Assembly: GCF_028737215.1 (NCBI RefSeq)
Contig: NZ_JAQZAM010000005.1
Location: 124,001 to 188,000, forward strand
Origin: Actinomycetospora chibensis
GTDB taxonomy: Bacteria > Actinomycetota > Actinomycetes > Mycobacteriales > Pseudonocardiaceae
Direction of reading: 5' to 3'
Length of the DNA stretch: 64,000 bases
Position 1 is the stretch's first letter. Each line of letters starts with the position of its first letter. The translations under genes and the position numbers were made by a program. The notes beneath the pieces are model-generated. The model was not told where the DNA came from, ran no database searches, and saw nothing but the letters and a program-made list of their open reading frames with translations. Below are positions 24,328-32,334 of this stretch, piece by piece.

Positions 24328-25424
24328 TGAGCGCCCCCACCACGGAGCGCGTCGCCCCCCGTGCGGCGGGCTTCCACACCCTGCGGGTCGCCGACGTCGA
24401 GCGGCTCTGCGACGACGCCGTCGCCGTCACCTTCGACGTCCCCGACGCCCTCGGTGACGACTTCGCGTTCCGCGCCGGCCAGTACCTGACACTGCGCCTG
24501 GTCACCGAGGCCGGCGAGGAGCGTCGCTCCTACTCGATCTGCGCGCCCGAGGGCACCGCGCCGCGGATCGGGGTGCGCCGCGTCGACACGGGACTGTTCT
24601 CCACCTGGCTGGTCGACCGGCTCGCTCCCGGCGACGAGATCGAGGTCGGGCCGCCGCAGGGCCGCTTCTCCCCCGACGTCACCGCGGGCGAGCACCACGT
24701 CCTGGTCGCCGCGGGCTCGGGCATCACGCCGGTGCTCTCGATCGCCGCGACGGTGCTCGCCGCGCACGCCGACACCCACGTCACCCTGCTCTACGGCAAC
24801 CGCCGCTCGGACACCGTGATGTTCGGCGAGGACCTCGCCGACCTCAAGGACCGCTACGGGCCCCGCCTGCAGCTGGTGCACGTGCTCTCGCGCGAGCCCA
24901 CCGCCGCGGACCTGTTCAACGGCCGTCTCGACGCCGACCGCCTGCGCACGCTGGTCGGCGCGCTCGTGCCGGTCGGCGAGGTCGCGCACTGGTGGCTGTG
25001 CGGGCCCCTCGGGATGGTCGAGGCGGCGACCGAGGTGATCGGGTCGTTCGACGTGCCCCGGCAGCGCGTCCACCGCGAGCTGTTCTACGTCGACGAGCCG
25101 CCGCCCGAGGTGCACCGCAGCGAGGACGATGCCGTCGACGACGACGGGGGCGCCACCGTGACGGTGGTGCTCAACGGGCGCGCGAGCGTCCTGACGCTGC
25201 CGCGCACCGAGCCGGTGCTCGACGCCGCGCAGAAGGTGCGCTCGGACCTGCCGTTCGCCTGCAAGGGCGGGGTGTGCGGGACCTGCCGGGCCCACGTGAG
25301 CGCGGGTGAGGTGCTGATGCGTCGCAACTTCGCCCTCGAGCCCGAGGAGGTCGACGCCGGGTTCGTGCTGACCTGCCAGGCCCTGCCAGTCTCCGACCAA
25401 GTCACCGTCGACTACGACGTCTAG
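24327..25424 (+). CDS. paaE: 1,2-Phenylacetyl-CoA epoxidase reductase, subunit E
   Basis: 365 residues. Ferredoxin-NADP reductase fold first: FAD-binding RSYSICAPEG (about 70), NAD(P)-binding VAAGSGITPVLSIAATVL (about 130) and WWLCGPLGMVEAA (about 222). Then a plant-type [2Fe-2S] domain with CKGGVCGTC near 312-320 and a fourth Cys in VLTCQALP near 350. It passes electrons from NADPH to PaaA. An acidic linker of about 25 residues (EDDAVDDDGG) joins the two halves. It is co-translated with paaD. Confidence 0.95.
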   Translation: MSAPTTERVAPRAAGFHTLRVADVERLCDDAVAVTFDVPDALGDDFAFRAGQYLTLRLVTEAGEERRSYSICAPEGTAPRIGVRRVDTGLFSTWLVDRLAPGDEIEVGPPQGRFSPDVTAGEHHVLVAAGSGITPVLSIAATVLAAHADTHVTLLYGNRRSDTVMFGEDLADLKDRYGPRLQLVHVLSREPTAADLFNGRLDADRLRTLVGALVPVGEVAHWWLCGPLGMVEAATEVIGSFDVPRQRVHRELFYVDEPPPEVHRSEDDAVDDDGGATVTVVLNGRASVLTLPRTEPVLDAAQKVRSDLPFACKGGVCGTCRAHVSAGEVLMRRNFALEPEEVDAGFVLTCQALPVSDQVTVDYDV

Positions 25425-25432
25425 AGGTCCCG

Positions 25433-27472
25433 ATGAGCGTCCTGCCCAGCTACGTCCGCGGCGGATGGGTCACGCCCGCCGTCTCCGACACTGCGGGCCG
25501 TCCGATGACCGACGCCGTCACCGGCGAGGAGATCGGACGGCTCGCGACGGACGGCATCGACATGGCCGCGGTCGCCGCGTACGGCCGGGACACGGGCGGC
25601 CCCGCGCTGCGGGAGCTGTCGTTCCACCAGCGCGCGTCGCTGCTCAAGGCCCTGGCCGGATACCTGCGCGAGCACCGCGAGGAGCTCTACGCCGTCTCGG
25701 CGCGCACCGGCGCGACGAAGGGCGACTCGAAATTCGACGTCGACGGCGGCATCGGCGTGCTGGCGGCCTACGCGTCGCTGGGCAAGCGGGAGCTCCCCGC
25801 ATCGGGACCGTGGCTCGACGGCGACCTGGCCCCGCTGAGCCGGGGTGGCACGTTCGTCGGCCAGCACGTGCTGACGCCGCTGCGCGGGGTCGCGGTGCAG
25901 GTCAACGCCTACAACTTCCCCTGCTGGGGCCCGCTGGAGAAGCTCGCCCCCGCGTTCCTCGCCGGCGTTCCGTCCATCATCAAGCCGGCGACGCCCACCG
26001 CGTTCCTCACCGCCGAGCTGGTCCGCCTGATCGTCGACTCGGGCGTGCTGCCCGAGGGCTCGGCGCAGTTCCTCGCCGGCTCGGTGGGCGACCTGTTCGA
26101 CCACCTCACCGAGCAGGACCTGGTGTCGTTCACCGGTTCCGCATCGACGGCCCGCCGGCTGCGCACACACCCCGTGCTCTCGGCGCGCGCGGTGCGCTTC
26201 ACCGCGGAGGCCGACTCGCTCAACTGCTCGATCCTCGGTCCGGACGCGACGCCCGGGACCCCGGAGTTCGACCTCTACGTCGACCAGCTCGTCACCGAGA
26301 TGACGGTCAAGGCCGGGCAGAAGTGCACCGCGATCCGGCGCGCGTTCGTGCCCACCGACCAGGTCGACGCCGTCGTCGACGCGGCGCGCGGGAAGCTCGC
26401 GCAGGTGGTCGTCGGCGACCCGTCCGCCAAGGGCGTGACGATGGGCGCGCTGGCGGGGCTGGAGCAGCGCGAGGAGGTGCGCCGCTCGCTGAAGTCGCTC
26501 ACCGACGCCGCCGAGGTGGTGTTCGGCGACCCCGAGCAGGTCGAGGTCCGCGGCGCCGACGCCGAGCGCGGCGCGTTCCTGTCGCCGGTGCTGCTGCGCG
26601 GCGACGCGGATGCTGCCGCGGTGCACGAGGTGGAGGCGTTCGGCCCGGTGTCGACGGTGCTGCCGTACTCGTCGACCGCGGAGGTCGTCGAGCTGGCCGC
26701 GCGCGGGCAGGGGTCGCTGGCCGGCTCGGTCGTGACCGCCGACCCGGACTTCGCCCGCGAGATCGTGCTCGGCGTCGCGCCGTGGCACGGGCGGCTGCTC
26801 GTCCTCGACCGCACGGATGCGAAGGAGTCCACCGGGCACGGGTCGCCGATGCCCCAGCTCGTGCACGGCGGCCCCGGGCGCGCCGGCGGCGGCGAGGAGA
26901 TGGGCGGGGTGCGCGGCGTCGCGCACCACATGCAGCGCACGGCGGTGCAGGGCAGCCCGGACATGCTCTCGGCGATCACGGGTCGCTGGGTGCCGGGCAG
27001 CGCGCGCACGATCACCGACGAGCACCCGTTCCGCAAGCACCTCGAGGACCTGCGCCCCGGCGACACCGTCGTCGGGGGCCCTCGGCCGGTGACCGAGGCC
27101 GACGTCGAGCACTTCGCCGAGTTCACCGGCGACACCTTCTACGCGCACCTCGACGCCGAGGCGGCCGCCGCCAACCCGTTCTTCGGTGAGCGCGTGGCCC
27201 ACGGCTACCTGGTCGTCGCGTTCGCCGCGGGTCTCTTCGTCGACCCGGCGCCCGGCCCGGTGCTGGCGAACTTCGGGGTCGACCACCTGCGCTTCCTGAC
27301 ACCCGTGAAGTTCGGCGACGAGCTGACGATCACGCTCACGGCCAAGGACATCTCCCCGCGGGCCTCGGCGGCCTACGGCGAGGTGCGCTGGGACGCCGAG
27401 GTGCTCAACGCCGCCGGCGAGCCGGTGGCGAAGTACGACGTGCTGACCCTGGTGGCGAAGCGTGAGCGCTGA
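25433..27472 (+). CDS. paaZ: Oxepin-CoA hydrolase / 3-oxo-5,6-didehydrosuberyl-CoA semialdehyde dehydrogenase
   Basis: 679 residues, matching the full-length bifunctional PaaZ. The aldehyde dehydrogenase part (1-520) has VNAYNFPCWGPLEKLAPAFL, catalytic Glu in FTAEADSLNC and catalytic Cys in GQKCTAIRR (about 298). The C-terminal MaoC-like hydratase domain (about 535-679) has FTGDTFYAHLDAEAA with Asp and FGERVAHGYL with His for ring opening of oxepin-CoA. Both halves look intact. It lies 8 bases after paaE and runs 11 bases into paaI. Confidence 0.95.
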   Translation: MSVLPSYVRGGWVTPAVSDTAGRPMTDAVTGEEIGRLATDGIDMAAVAAYGRDTGGPALRELSFHQRASLLKALAGYLREHREELYAVSARTGATKGDSKFDVDGGIGVLAAYASLGKRELPASGPWLDGDLAPLSRGGTFVGQHVLTPLRGVAVQVNAYNFPCWGPLEKLAPAFLAGVPSIIKPATPTAFLTAELVRLIVDSGVLPEGSAQFLAGSVGDLFDHLTEQDLVSFTGSASTARRLRTHPVLSARAVRFTAEADSLNCSILGPDATPGTPEFDLYVDQLVTEMTVKAGQKCTAIRRAFVPTDQVDAVVDAARGKLAQVVVGDPSAKGVTMGALAGLEQREEVRRSLKSLTDAAEVVFGDPEQVEVRGADAERGAFLSPVLLRGDADAAAVHEVEAFGPVSTVLPYSSTAEVVELAARGQGSLAGSVVTADPDFAREIVLGVAPWHGRLLVLDRTDAKESTGHGSPMPQLVHGGPGRAGGGEEMGGVRGVAHHMQRTAVQGSPDMLSAITGRWVPGSARTITDEHPFRKHLEDLRPGDTVVGGPRPVTEADVEHFAEFTGDTFYAHLDAEAAAANPFFGERVAHGYLVVAFAAGLFVDPAPGPVLANFGVDHLRFLTPVKFGDELTITLTAKDISPRASAAYGEVRWDAEVLNAAGEPVAKYDVLTLVAKRER

Positions 27473-27872
27473 GATCACCGCCTCCGTGCGCCGCATGTGG
27501 GACGACGACGCCGCGTCCCGCAAGCTCGGGATGGAGCTGCACGAGGCCGTCGACGGCCGCGCACGCCTGACGATGACCGTCACCGACGAGATGGTGAACG
27601 GCCACGGCATGTGCCACGGGGGCTACCTGTTCCTGCTCGCGGACTCCGCGTTCGCGTGCGCCTGCAACAGCCCCGGTCCGGTGACGGTCGCGGCCGCGGC
27701 GGACATCGTCTTCGTCGCCTCGGCGCGCACGGCCGACGTGCTCCAGGCCGTCGCGCAGGAGCGGGTCGCGTTCGGGCGCAGCGGTGTCTACGACGTCACC
27801 GTCTCCCGTCCGCGCGACGGGCAGGTGATCGCGGAGTTCCGCGGCCGGAGCCGGGTGCTGCGCAAGGAATGA
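27462..27872 (+). CDS. paaI: Hotdog-fold thioesterase PaaI
   Basis: 136 residues. The hotdog thioesterase signature is GHGMCHGGYLFLLADSAFAC (about 46-66), with the Asn before GHG and the acidic residue in the central helix that activates water. PaaI removes dead-end acyl-CoA intermediates of the phenylacetate route and so returns CoA. GTG 27462 overlaps paaZ by 11 bases. It is the last gene of the operon; no paaK, paaJ or paaH follows. Confidence 0.92.
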   Translation: MSAEITASVRRMWDDDAASRKLGMELHEAVDGRARLTMTVTDEMVNGHGMCHGGYLFLLADSAFACACNSPGPVTVAAAADIVFVASARTADVLQAVAQERVAFGRSGVYDVTVSRPRDGQVIAEFRGRSRVLRKE

Positions 27873-28018
27873 CGCGGCGCGCTGCCCCGGTCACCCTGTG
27901 CTCCCGGACGGCGTCCGGACGGTCGCTCTTCGGACTCCGTGGTGCCCAGTGACGCCACCGTGCGTCATCATCGCCGGGGGCATGACCGGCGTCCGGGGGC
28001 AGCGAGGGGGCACGCGAC

Positions 28019-28663
28019 GTGGGGATCGACCACTGGCTGATGACCATACCGCCGCTGACGGTGTACCTCGCGGTGGGCCTGGTGGTGGGGATCGAGAGCC
28101 TCGGCATCCCCCTTCCCGGCGAGGTCGTGCTGGTCAGCGCGGCCCTGTTGTCGTCGCGGGCCGAGCTCGACGTCTCCCCGCTCTGGGTCGCGCTGGCGGC
28201 GCTCGTCGGGGCCGTCGTGGGCGACTCCATCGGTTACCTGGTCGGCCGGCGCTACGGGATCTCCCTGCTCGAGTGGGCGGGGCGGCGCTTCCCGAAGCAC
28301 TTCGGCCCGTCCCACCTGGAGCTCGCCGAGCGGGCGTTCGCGCGCTGGGGCGTGCTGACGGTGGTGATCGGCAGGTTCATCGCGATCCTGCGGATCCTCG
28401 CCGGGCCGCTGGCGGGCGCGCTGAAGATGCCCTACCGGAAGTTCATGCCGGCCAACGTCCTCGGCGGTGTCCTGTGGACGGCGGGCACGGTCACGGCGAT
28501 CTACTTCCTCGGCATCGTCGCCGAGACCTGGCTGAAGCGCTTCTCCTACGTCGGCCTCGCCGTCGCGCTCATCGTCGGGGCGACCGTGGGGATCATGGTC
28601 AGGCGGCGCGTCACGGGCATGCTCGAGGCGCCGCCACCCGAGGAGAGTGCGCCCGCCTCCTGA
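28019..28663 (+). CDS. DedA-family membrane protein
   Basis: 214 residues with about five membrane segments. DedA/VTT features: GIESLGIPLPGEVVLVSAAL (about 25-45), GDSIGYLVGRRYG (about 75) and FGRFIAILR-type VVIGRFIAILRILAGPLAG with MPYRKFMPANVLGGVLW. Members act in membrane homeostasis, proton-dependent transport and, as found for relatives, lipid carrier scrambling. GTG 28019 has a weak purine-rich upstream stretch. It stands on its own after the paa operon. Confidence 0.88.
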   Translation: MGIDHWLMTIPPLTVYLAVGLVVGIESLGIPLPGEVVLVSAALLSSRAELDVSPLWVALAALVGAVVGDSIGYLVGRRYGISLLEWAGRRFPKHFGPSHLELAERAFARWGVLTVVIGRFIAILRILAGPLAGALKMPYRKFMPANVLGGVLWTAGTVTAIYFLGIVAETWLKRFSYVGLAVALIVGATVGIMVRRRVTGMLEAPPPEESAPAS

Positions 28664-28706
28664 GTGGGTACTCCGGCGCCCCCAATCGCCGGCAGGAGGT
28701 CCTCCC

Positions 28707-29024
28707 ATGGCCGACACACCCCCGTTCCCCGACTTCGACCACGCGACGGTCGAGACCGTGAAGCACCGCATCCGGTCGCTCGAGCGTGACGAGGTGCAGG
28801 GGCTGCTCGACCACGAGCGCGCCCACTCCTCGCGCATGCCGGTGATCGAGGTGCTGCGCACCCGGCTCGCCGAGCTCGACGACGGCGCGACCCCGTCCGG
28901 CGGGGACCAGCGCGAGGCCCGCGAGGGCGGGACGTCGCACGGCTCGCCCGTCTCCCCCGACGGCGCCGCCCAGCCCGGCCCGCCCGACCGCCACGGCCTG
29001 CGCCAGGTGACCTGGGGCGGCTGA
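28707..29024 (+). CDS. Small helical protein with an actinobacterial DUF-type domain
   Basis: 105 residues; ATG 28707 follows GGAGG. The first 58 residues (FDHATVETVKHRIRSLERDE then LLDHERAHSSRMPVIEVLRT) form a helical domain that I recognise from the ends of several actinobacterial membrane or lipid-associated proteins but cannot name with certainty. The rest is a low-complexity Gly/Pro/Asp tail. It lies 43 bases after the DedA gene and may share its transcript. It ends before a perfect 46-bp palindrome. Confidence 0.65.
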   Translation: MADTPPFPDFDHATVETVKHRIRSLERDEVQGLLDHERAHSSRMPVIEVLRTRLAELDDGATPSGGDQREAREGGTSHGSPVSPDGAAQPGPPDRHGLRQVTWGG

Positions 29025-29071
29025 GCGGAGGCGGTCGACACGGTCCCGGGCGGGTACGCCCGCATCGTCCC

Positions 29072-29117
29072 CATGTGAGCGATGTTCGGGGCAATAGCCC
29101 CGAACATCGCTCACATG
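29072..29117. terminator. Perfect 21-bp-arm hairpin, copy 2 of the NATA-loop family
   Basis: Arms 29072-29092 and 29097-29117 are perfectly complementary around the loop AATA. It separates two converging genes and ends one base before the acyl-CoA dehydrogenase stop region, so it can terminate transcripts from both sides. Confidence 0.8.
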
Positions 29118-30266
29118 TCACCGGGCGAAGTGGCGACTGATGACGAGGCGCTGGATCTGGTTGGTGCCCTCGAAGATCTGCATGATCTTGGCCTCGCGCA
29201 TGTAGCGCTCCACCGGGAAGTCCCGGGTGTAGCCGTAGCCGCCGAAGACCTGCACGGCGTCGGTGGTGACCTTCATGGCCGCGTCGGTGGCGACGAGCTT
29301 GGCCACGCTGGCCTGGCGGCCGTAGGGACGCCCGAGGTCGCGGCGGCGCGCGGCGTCGAGGTAGGTCGCGCGGGCCGAGTCGACGGCCGCGGCCATGTCG
29401 GCGAGCACGAAGCCGAGGCCCTGGTGGTCGACGATCTTCTTGCCGAACGTCGAGCGCTCGTTCGCGTAGTCCACCGCGGCGTCCAGCGCACCCTGCGCGA
29501 GCCCCACCGCGCACGCGGCGATCCCGAGCCGGCCGGAGTCCAGCGCCGAGAACGCGATCTCCAGGCCCTGCCCCTCGGCGCCGATGAGCCGGTCGGCGTC
29601 GAGCACCGCACCGTCCCAGTTCGCCGTCGTCGTGGGGATCGCGTGCAGGCCCATCTTCTCCTCGGGTCTGCCCCACTCGAGGCCCTCGGCCTGCCCGGGC
29701 GCCAAGAAGCACGAGACGCCGCGCGAGCCCTCGCCGGTGCGGGCGAACAGGGCGTAGAAGTCGGCGACGCCGCCGTGGGTGATCCACGCCTTGGTGCCGG
29801 TGATGCGGTAGCCCCCGCCGTTGTCACCGTCGACCTTCTCCGCCTTGCACCGCAGGGCCGCCGCGTCCGATCCCGCCTGGGGCTCGGAGAGGCTGTAGCC
29901 GCCGACGAGCCCGCCGGCGAGCATCTCGGGCAGCCGCTGCTTCTGCTCCTCGGTGCCGAACGTGAACAGCGGGAAGCACGCCAGCGAGTGCACGCTGGTC
30001 GCCACCGCCACCGCCGCCCAACGTGCGGCCAGCTCCTCGAGCACCTGCAGGTAGACCTCGTACGGCTGGCCCCCGCCGCCGACCTCCTCGGGGTAGGGCA
30101 GGCCGAGCAGGCCGGCCTCGCCGAGGGTGGCGAACAGGCCCTCCGGGTACGTCTCGGCCCGCTCGTGCTCCTCGACCCGCGGCGCCAGCTCCTTGTCGGC
30201 GATCTCGCGGGTGAGATCGAGCAGGTCCTCGGACTCCTGGGTGGGCAGCAGCCGGTCGACGGTCAT
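29118..30266 (-). CDS. Acyl-CoA dehydrogenase
   Basis: 382 residues, the standard length. FAD/substrate motifs: GGYSLSEPQAGSDAAALRC (about 125), WITHGGVADFYALFARTGEG, QVFGGYGYTRDFPVERYMRE (about 335) and the catalytic-base region AKIMQIFEGTNQIQRLVISR, with Glu in the usual IYEGT-type position. It introduces a 2,3-double bond into an acyl-CoA and passes electrons to ETF. It is divergent from a TetR gene across repeated CGGTACT boxes, so it is probably repressed by that regulator until an acyl-CoA ligand appears. ATG 30266 has a GGAGT site. Confidence 0.93.
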   Translation of the reverse strand: MTVDRLLPTQESEDLLDLTREIADKELAPRVEEHERAETYPEGLFATLGEAGLLGLPYPEEVGGGGQPYEVYLQVLEELAARWAAVAVATSVHSLACFPLFTFGTEEQKQRLPEMLAGGLVGGYSLSEPQAGSDAAALRCKAEKVDGDNGGGYRITGTKAWITHGGVADFYALFARTGEGSRGVSCFLAPGQAEGLEWGRPEEKMGLHAIPTTTANWDGAVLDADRLIGAEGQGLEIAFSALDSGRLGIAACAVGLAQGALDAAVDYANERSTFGKKIVDHQGLGFVLADMAAAVDSARATYLDAARRRDLGRPYGRQASVAKLVATDAAMKVTTDAVQVFGGYGYTRDFPVERYMREAKIMQIFEGTNQIQRLVISRHFAR

Positions 30267-30269
30267 CGG

Positions 30270-30312
30270 CGGTACTCCTATCGGTACTGAGATCGGTCCT
30301 AGAGTACCGATA
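30270..30312. promoter_or_regulatory. Iterated CGGTACT operator between acyl-CoA dehydrogenase and TetR
   Basis: CGGTACT occurs at 30270 and 30282, a near copy CGGTCCT at 30294 (steps of exactly 12), and the inverse AGTACCG at 30303. The outer ten-base arms TATCGGTACT (30279-30288) and AGTACCGATA (30303-30312) form an inverted repeat. This array spans both divergent promoters. Confidence 0.65.
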
Positions 30313-30334
30313 GCAGGAGCGCTAGGGTAGGTCC

Positions 30335-30985
30335 GTGTCCGCTCCGAGCCCGACCCGACGGGGTGCCGCGCGCCACTCGGAGCTCCTCGACGCGCTGGTC
30401 GACCTGCTGCTCGCCGAGGGCTTCGCCCACCTCACGCTCGACGAGCTCGCCGGCCGCCTGCGCTGCTCCAAGCGCACGCTCTACGCGCTCGCCGGGTCGA
30501 AGGAGCAGCTCGTGCGCACGGCCGTCGTGCACTTCTTCGAGCGCGCCACCACGCGGGTCGAGGCCGCGGTGGCCGCGGTCGCCGCCCCCGCCGACCGCGT
30601 CGCGGCCTACCTGCGTGCCGTGGCGGCCGAGCTCGCGCCCGCCTCGGCGCGGTTCTTCGACGACATGGCCGCCTTCCCGCCCGCCGCCGAGGTCTACGCG
30701 CGCAACACCGAGGCCGCCGCACGACGCGTCGGCGACCTGATCGGCGAGGGTGTCGCGGGCGGCGCGTTCCGGGAGGTCCCCGTGTCGTTCGCCGCCGAGG
30801 TGATCACCGCGACGATGGTCGCCATCCAGCAGCGCCGGATCGCCGGCACCACCGGTCTGGCCGACGCCGAGGCCTACGAGGCCCTCGCGACGCTGCTCCT
30901 GCACGGCCTCACGCAGGACTGCCCGACGACGCACGGTCCGTCGCAGGTGCGCCCTCCGTCCGGGACCAGGAGGCGATTGCCGTAG
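30335..30985 (+). CDS. TetR-family regulator of the divergent acyl-CoA dehydrogenase
   Basis: 216 residues from GTG 30335. HTH at about 20-62: LLDALVDLLLAEGFAHLTLD then LAGRLRCSKRTLYALAGSKE. The helical C-terminal domain carries AAYLRAVAAELAPASARFFD. The divergent arrangement and the repeat array at 30270-30312 suggest repression of itself and of the acyl-CoA dehydrogenase. The last stop codon lies inside a perfect 20-bp palindrome. Confidence 0.86.
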   Translation: MSAPSPTRRGAARHSELLDALVDLLLAEGFAHLTLDELAGRLRCSKRTLYALAGSKEQLVRTAVVHFFERATTRVEAAVAAVAAPADRVAAYLRAVAAELAPASARFFDDMAAFPPAAEVYARNTEAAARRVGDLIGEGVAGGAFREVPVSFAAEVITATMVAIQQRRIAGTTGLADAEAYEALATLLLHGLTQDCPTTHGPSQVRPPSGTRRRLP

Positions 30986-30997
30986 TGCACTACGGCA
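30978..30997. promoter_or_regulatory. Perfect 20-bp palindrome over the TetR stop codon
   Basis: TGCCGTAGTGCACTACGGCA reads the same on both strands without a loop. The TAG stop of the TetR gene lies inside it, 61 bases before the small gene at 31058. A loop-free palindrome is more like a protein-binding site than a terminator. Confidence 0.55.
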
Positions 30998-31057
30998 GAC
31001 CGCCGGACCGTTCGTCGTTAGCGTCGGGTTCTCCACCGTCCTCGTAGGGGGAGAGCG

Positions 31058-31309
31058 ATGACACAGGTCGACACGGACGCCAACGTGATCACATCGGAGA
31101 ACGCAGCGGCGACGAAGAAGTCTCTGACCAGCAACTCGGACGCACCGAAGAAGTGGACCGGGCACCTCACCGCCAACGTCGGTGCCGCGGAGGACTTCGT
31201 CAACGCACCGCCGGCGCAGCTGGCGGGCGAGGCGTCGTTCTCGCAGCGCGACAACGGACAGGTCTGGTGCTTCATCTTCTCGATCGTCGAGAGCACCGAC
31301 CCGCACTGA
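31058..31309 (+). CDS. Small protein with atypical composition, function unknown
   Basis: 83 residues; ATG 31058 follows GGGGGAGAG. The N-terminal half is rich in Thr, Asn, Ala and Lys (SENAAATKKSLTSNSDAPKK), unusual in this GC-rich genome. The C-terminal half has a compact, aromatic end (RDNGQVWCFIFSIVESTDPH). Codon choice uses more A/T than the neighbours. There is no signal peptide or membrane helix. Its own regulatory palindrome upstream and strong hairpin downstream make it a single-gene unit. It resembles a small secreted-peptide precursor or an acquired gene; neither is proven. Confidence 0.6.
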   Translation: MTQVDTDANVITSENAAATKKSLTSNSDAPKKWTGHLTANVGAAEDFVNAPPAQLAGEASFSQRDNGQVWCFIFSIVESTDPH

Positions 31310-31321
31310 GCCCTCGAGGTC

Positions 31322-31358
31322 CCGGGCGGTGCCGGTACACGCGGCCGGCACCGCCCGG
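31322..31358 (+). terminator. Strong terminator-like hairpin
   Basis: Perfect 14-base arms (31322-31335 and 31345-31358, CCGGGCGGTGCCGG and its complement) around a 9-base loop, 13 bases after the stop of the small gene. No U-tract, as is usual in high-GC actinobacteria. Confidence 0.7.
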
Positions 31359-31720
31359 CGGCCCGCTGCACCAGCAGACCACCGAGCGCGGAGTCCGGGA
31401 AGGTGAGCCACGAGAAGCGGACCGGCGCCGGCATCCCGTCCTCCGTTGACGGCACGGTGAAGCGGGCTCTCGTCCCGCACCCGGGCGCAGGCCGATGGGA
31501 CGTGACGGTCCGGGCGACGGTGATCCGGCGCGACGAACGCCGGCAGGGTTCGTGCTGGTGGTGACGCGGCCCGCTGCGCCGGTGACGGGGCGTGTCCGCC
31601 GAGTCGGACCACGCACCGGCCACCGTCGTGGGTGACCAGGCCCGGAACGCCCGCTGAACACCTCGCCACCGCCGTCGTCCCGCACCGGCCGGACGGTCGT
31701 CTCTGGTATGGGTGGAGACG
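31359..31720. other. Intergenic stretch without a convincing gene
   Basis: About 360 bases. Open frames on both strands are Arg/Pro-rich and lack ribosome sites. I see no clear repeat or RNA element. A promoter for the short ORF at 31721 and the YCII-sigma pair must lie in or near it. Confidence 0.4.
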
Positions 31721-31873
31721 ATGACCCCGCCCGCTGCTCCCCGCGTCCGCCCCGTGTTCGCCCTCGCCGCCGGCCTGGTGTGGCGGACCGTCGCCGCGGG
31801 GTGGTGGGCCAGCCGGGCCTGGTACGTGGCCCGCGCCGCCGTGATCACGGCGGTCGCCGACCGGGGACGCTGA
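31721..31873 (+). CDS. Possible 50-residue membrane-associated peptide
   Basis: ATG 31721 is preceded by GGTGGAG with good spacing; the stop is at 31871-31873. The peptide is basic at its N-terminus, then hydrophobic and Trp-rich (VFALAAGLVWRTVAAGWWAS), so it may insert in the membrane. It lies 110 bases before the YCII gene in the same direction. Short length means low certainty. Confidence 0.4.
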   Translation: MTPPAAPRVRPVFALAAGLVWRTVAAGWWASRAWYVARAAVITAVADRGR

Positions 31874-31983
31874 GCGCTCCGTCCCGGGAGAGGATTCCTC
31901 CGGCGGACCTGTCGATCGGCGTCCCCGCCGTTCGTGGAGGGGTGTGCGGGCGCCGTGCCCGCCCACGTACCGAGGAGGACCTC

Positions 31984-32334
31984 ATGGCCCACTACCTGCT
32001 CAGCGTCGTCACCCCCGCCGAGGGCGAGCCGCCGTCCGAGGACGAGATGAACGAGATCATGGGCAACGTCGCGACGCTGCAGAGCGACATGCAGTCCGCA
32101 GGCGTCTGGGTGTTCTCCGGTGGCCTCGAGGCCCCGGACACCGCGACGGTCCTGCGGCGTAGCGGCGACGACGTCCTCGTCACCGACGGTCCGTTCGTCG
32201 AGCTCAAGGAGTACGTCGGCGGCCTGACCATCATCGACGTGCCCGACCTCGACGCCGCCCTGCACTGGGGCCGGCGCTCCACCGAGGCGATCGGGCTGGC
32301 GATCGAGGTCCGGCCCTTCCACTGGTCCCCGTGA
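31984..32334 (+). CDS. YCII-related (DGPF-type) protein partnered with an ECF sigma factor
   Basis: 116 residues; ATG 31984 follows GAGGAGG. The family hallmark [20 protein letters not shown] is present near 68-87. DGPF/YCII proteins are small dimeric ferredoxin-like folds of uncertain biochemical role that are genetically linked to ECF42-type sigma factors. The stop overlaps the sigma factor start by four bases, so both are made together. It may sense a ligand or modify the signal pathway of the sigma factor. Confidence 0.88.
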   Translation: MAHYLLSVVTPAEGEPPSEDEMNEIMGNVATLQSDMQSAGVWVFSGGLEAPDTATVLRRSGDDVLVTDGPFVELKEYVGGLTIIDVPDLDAALHWGRRSTEAIGLAIEVRPFHWSP

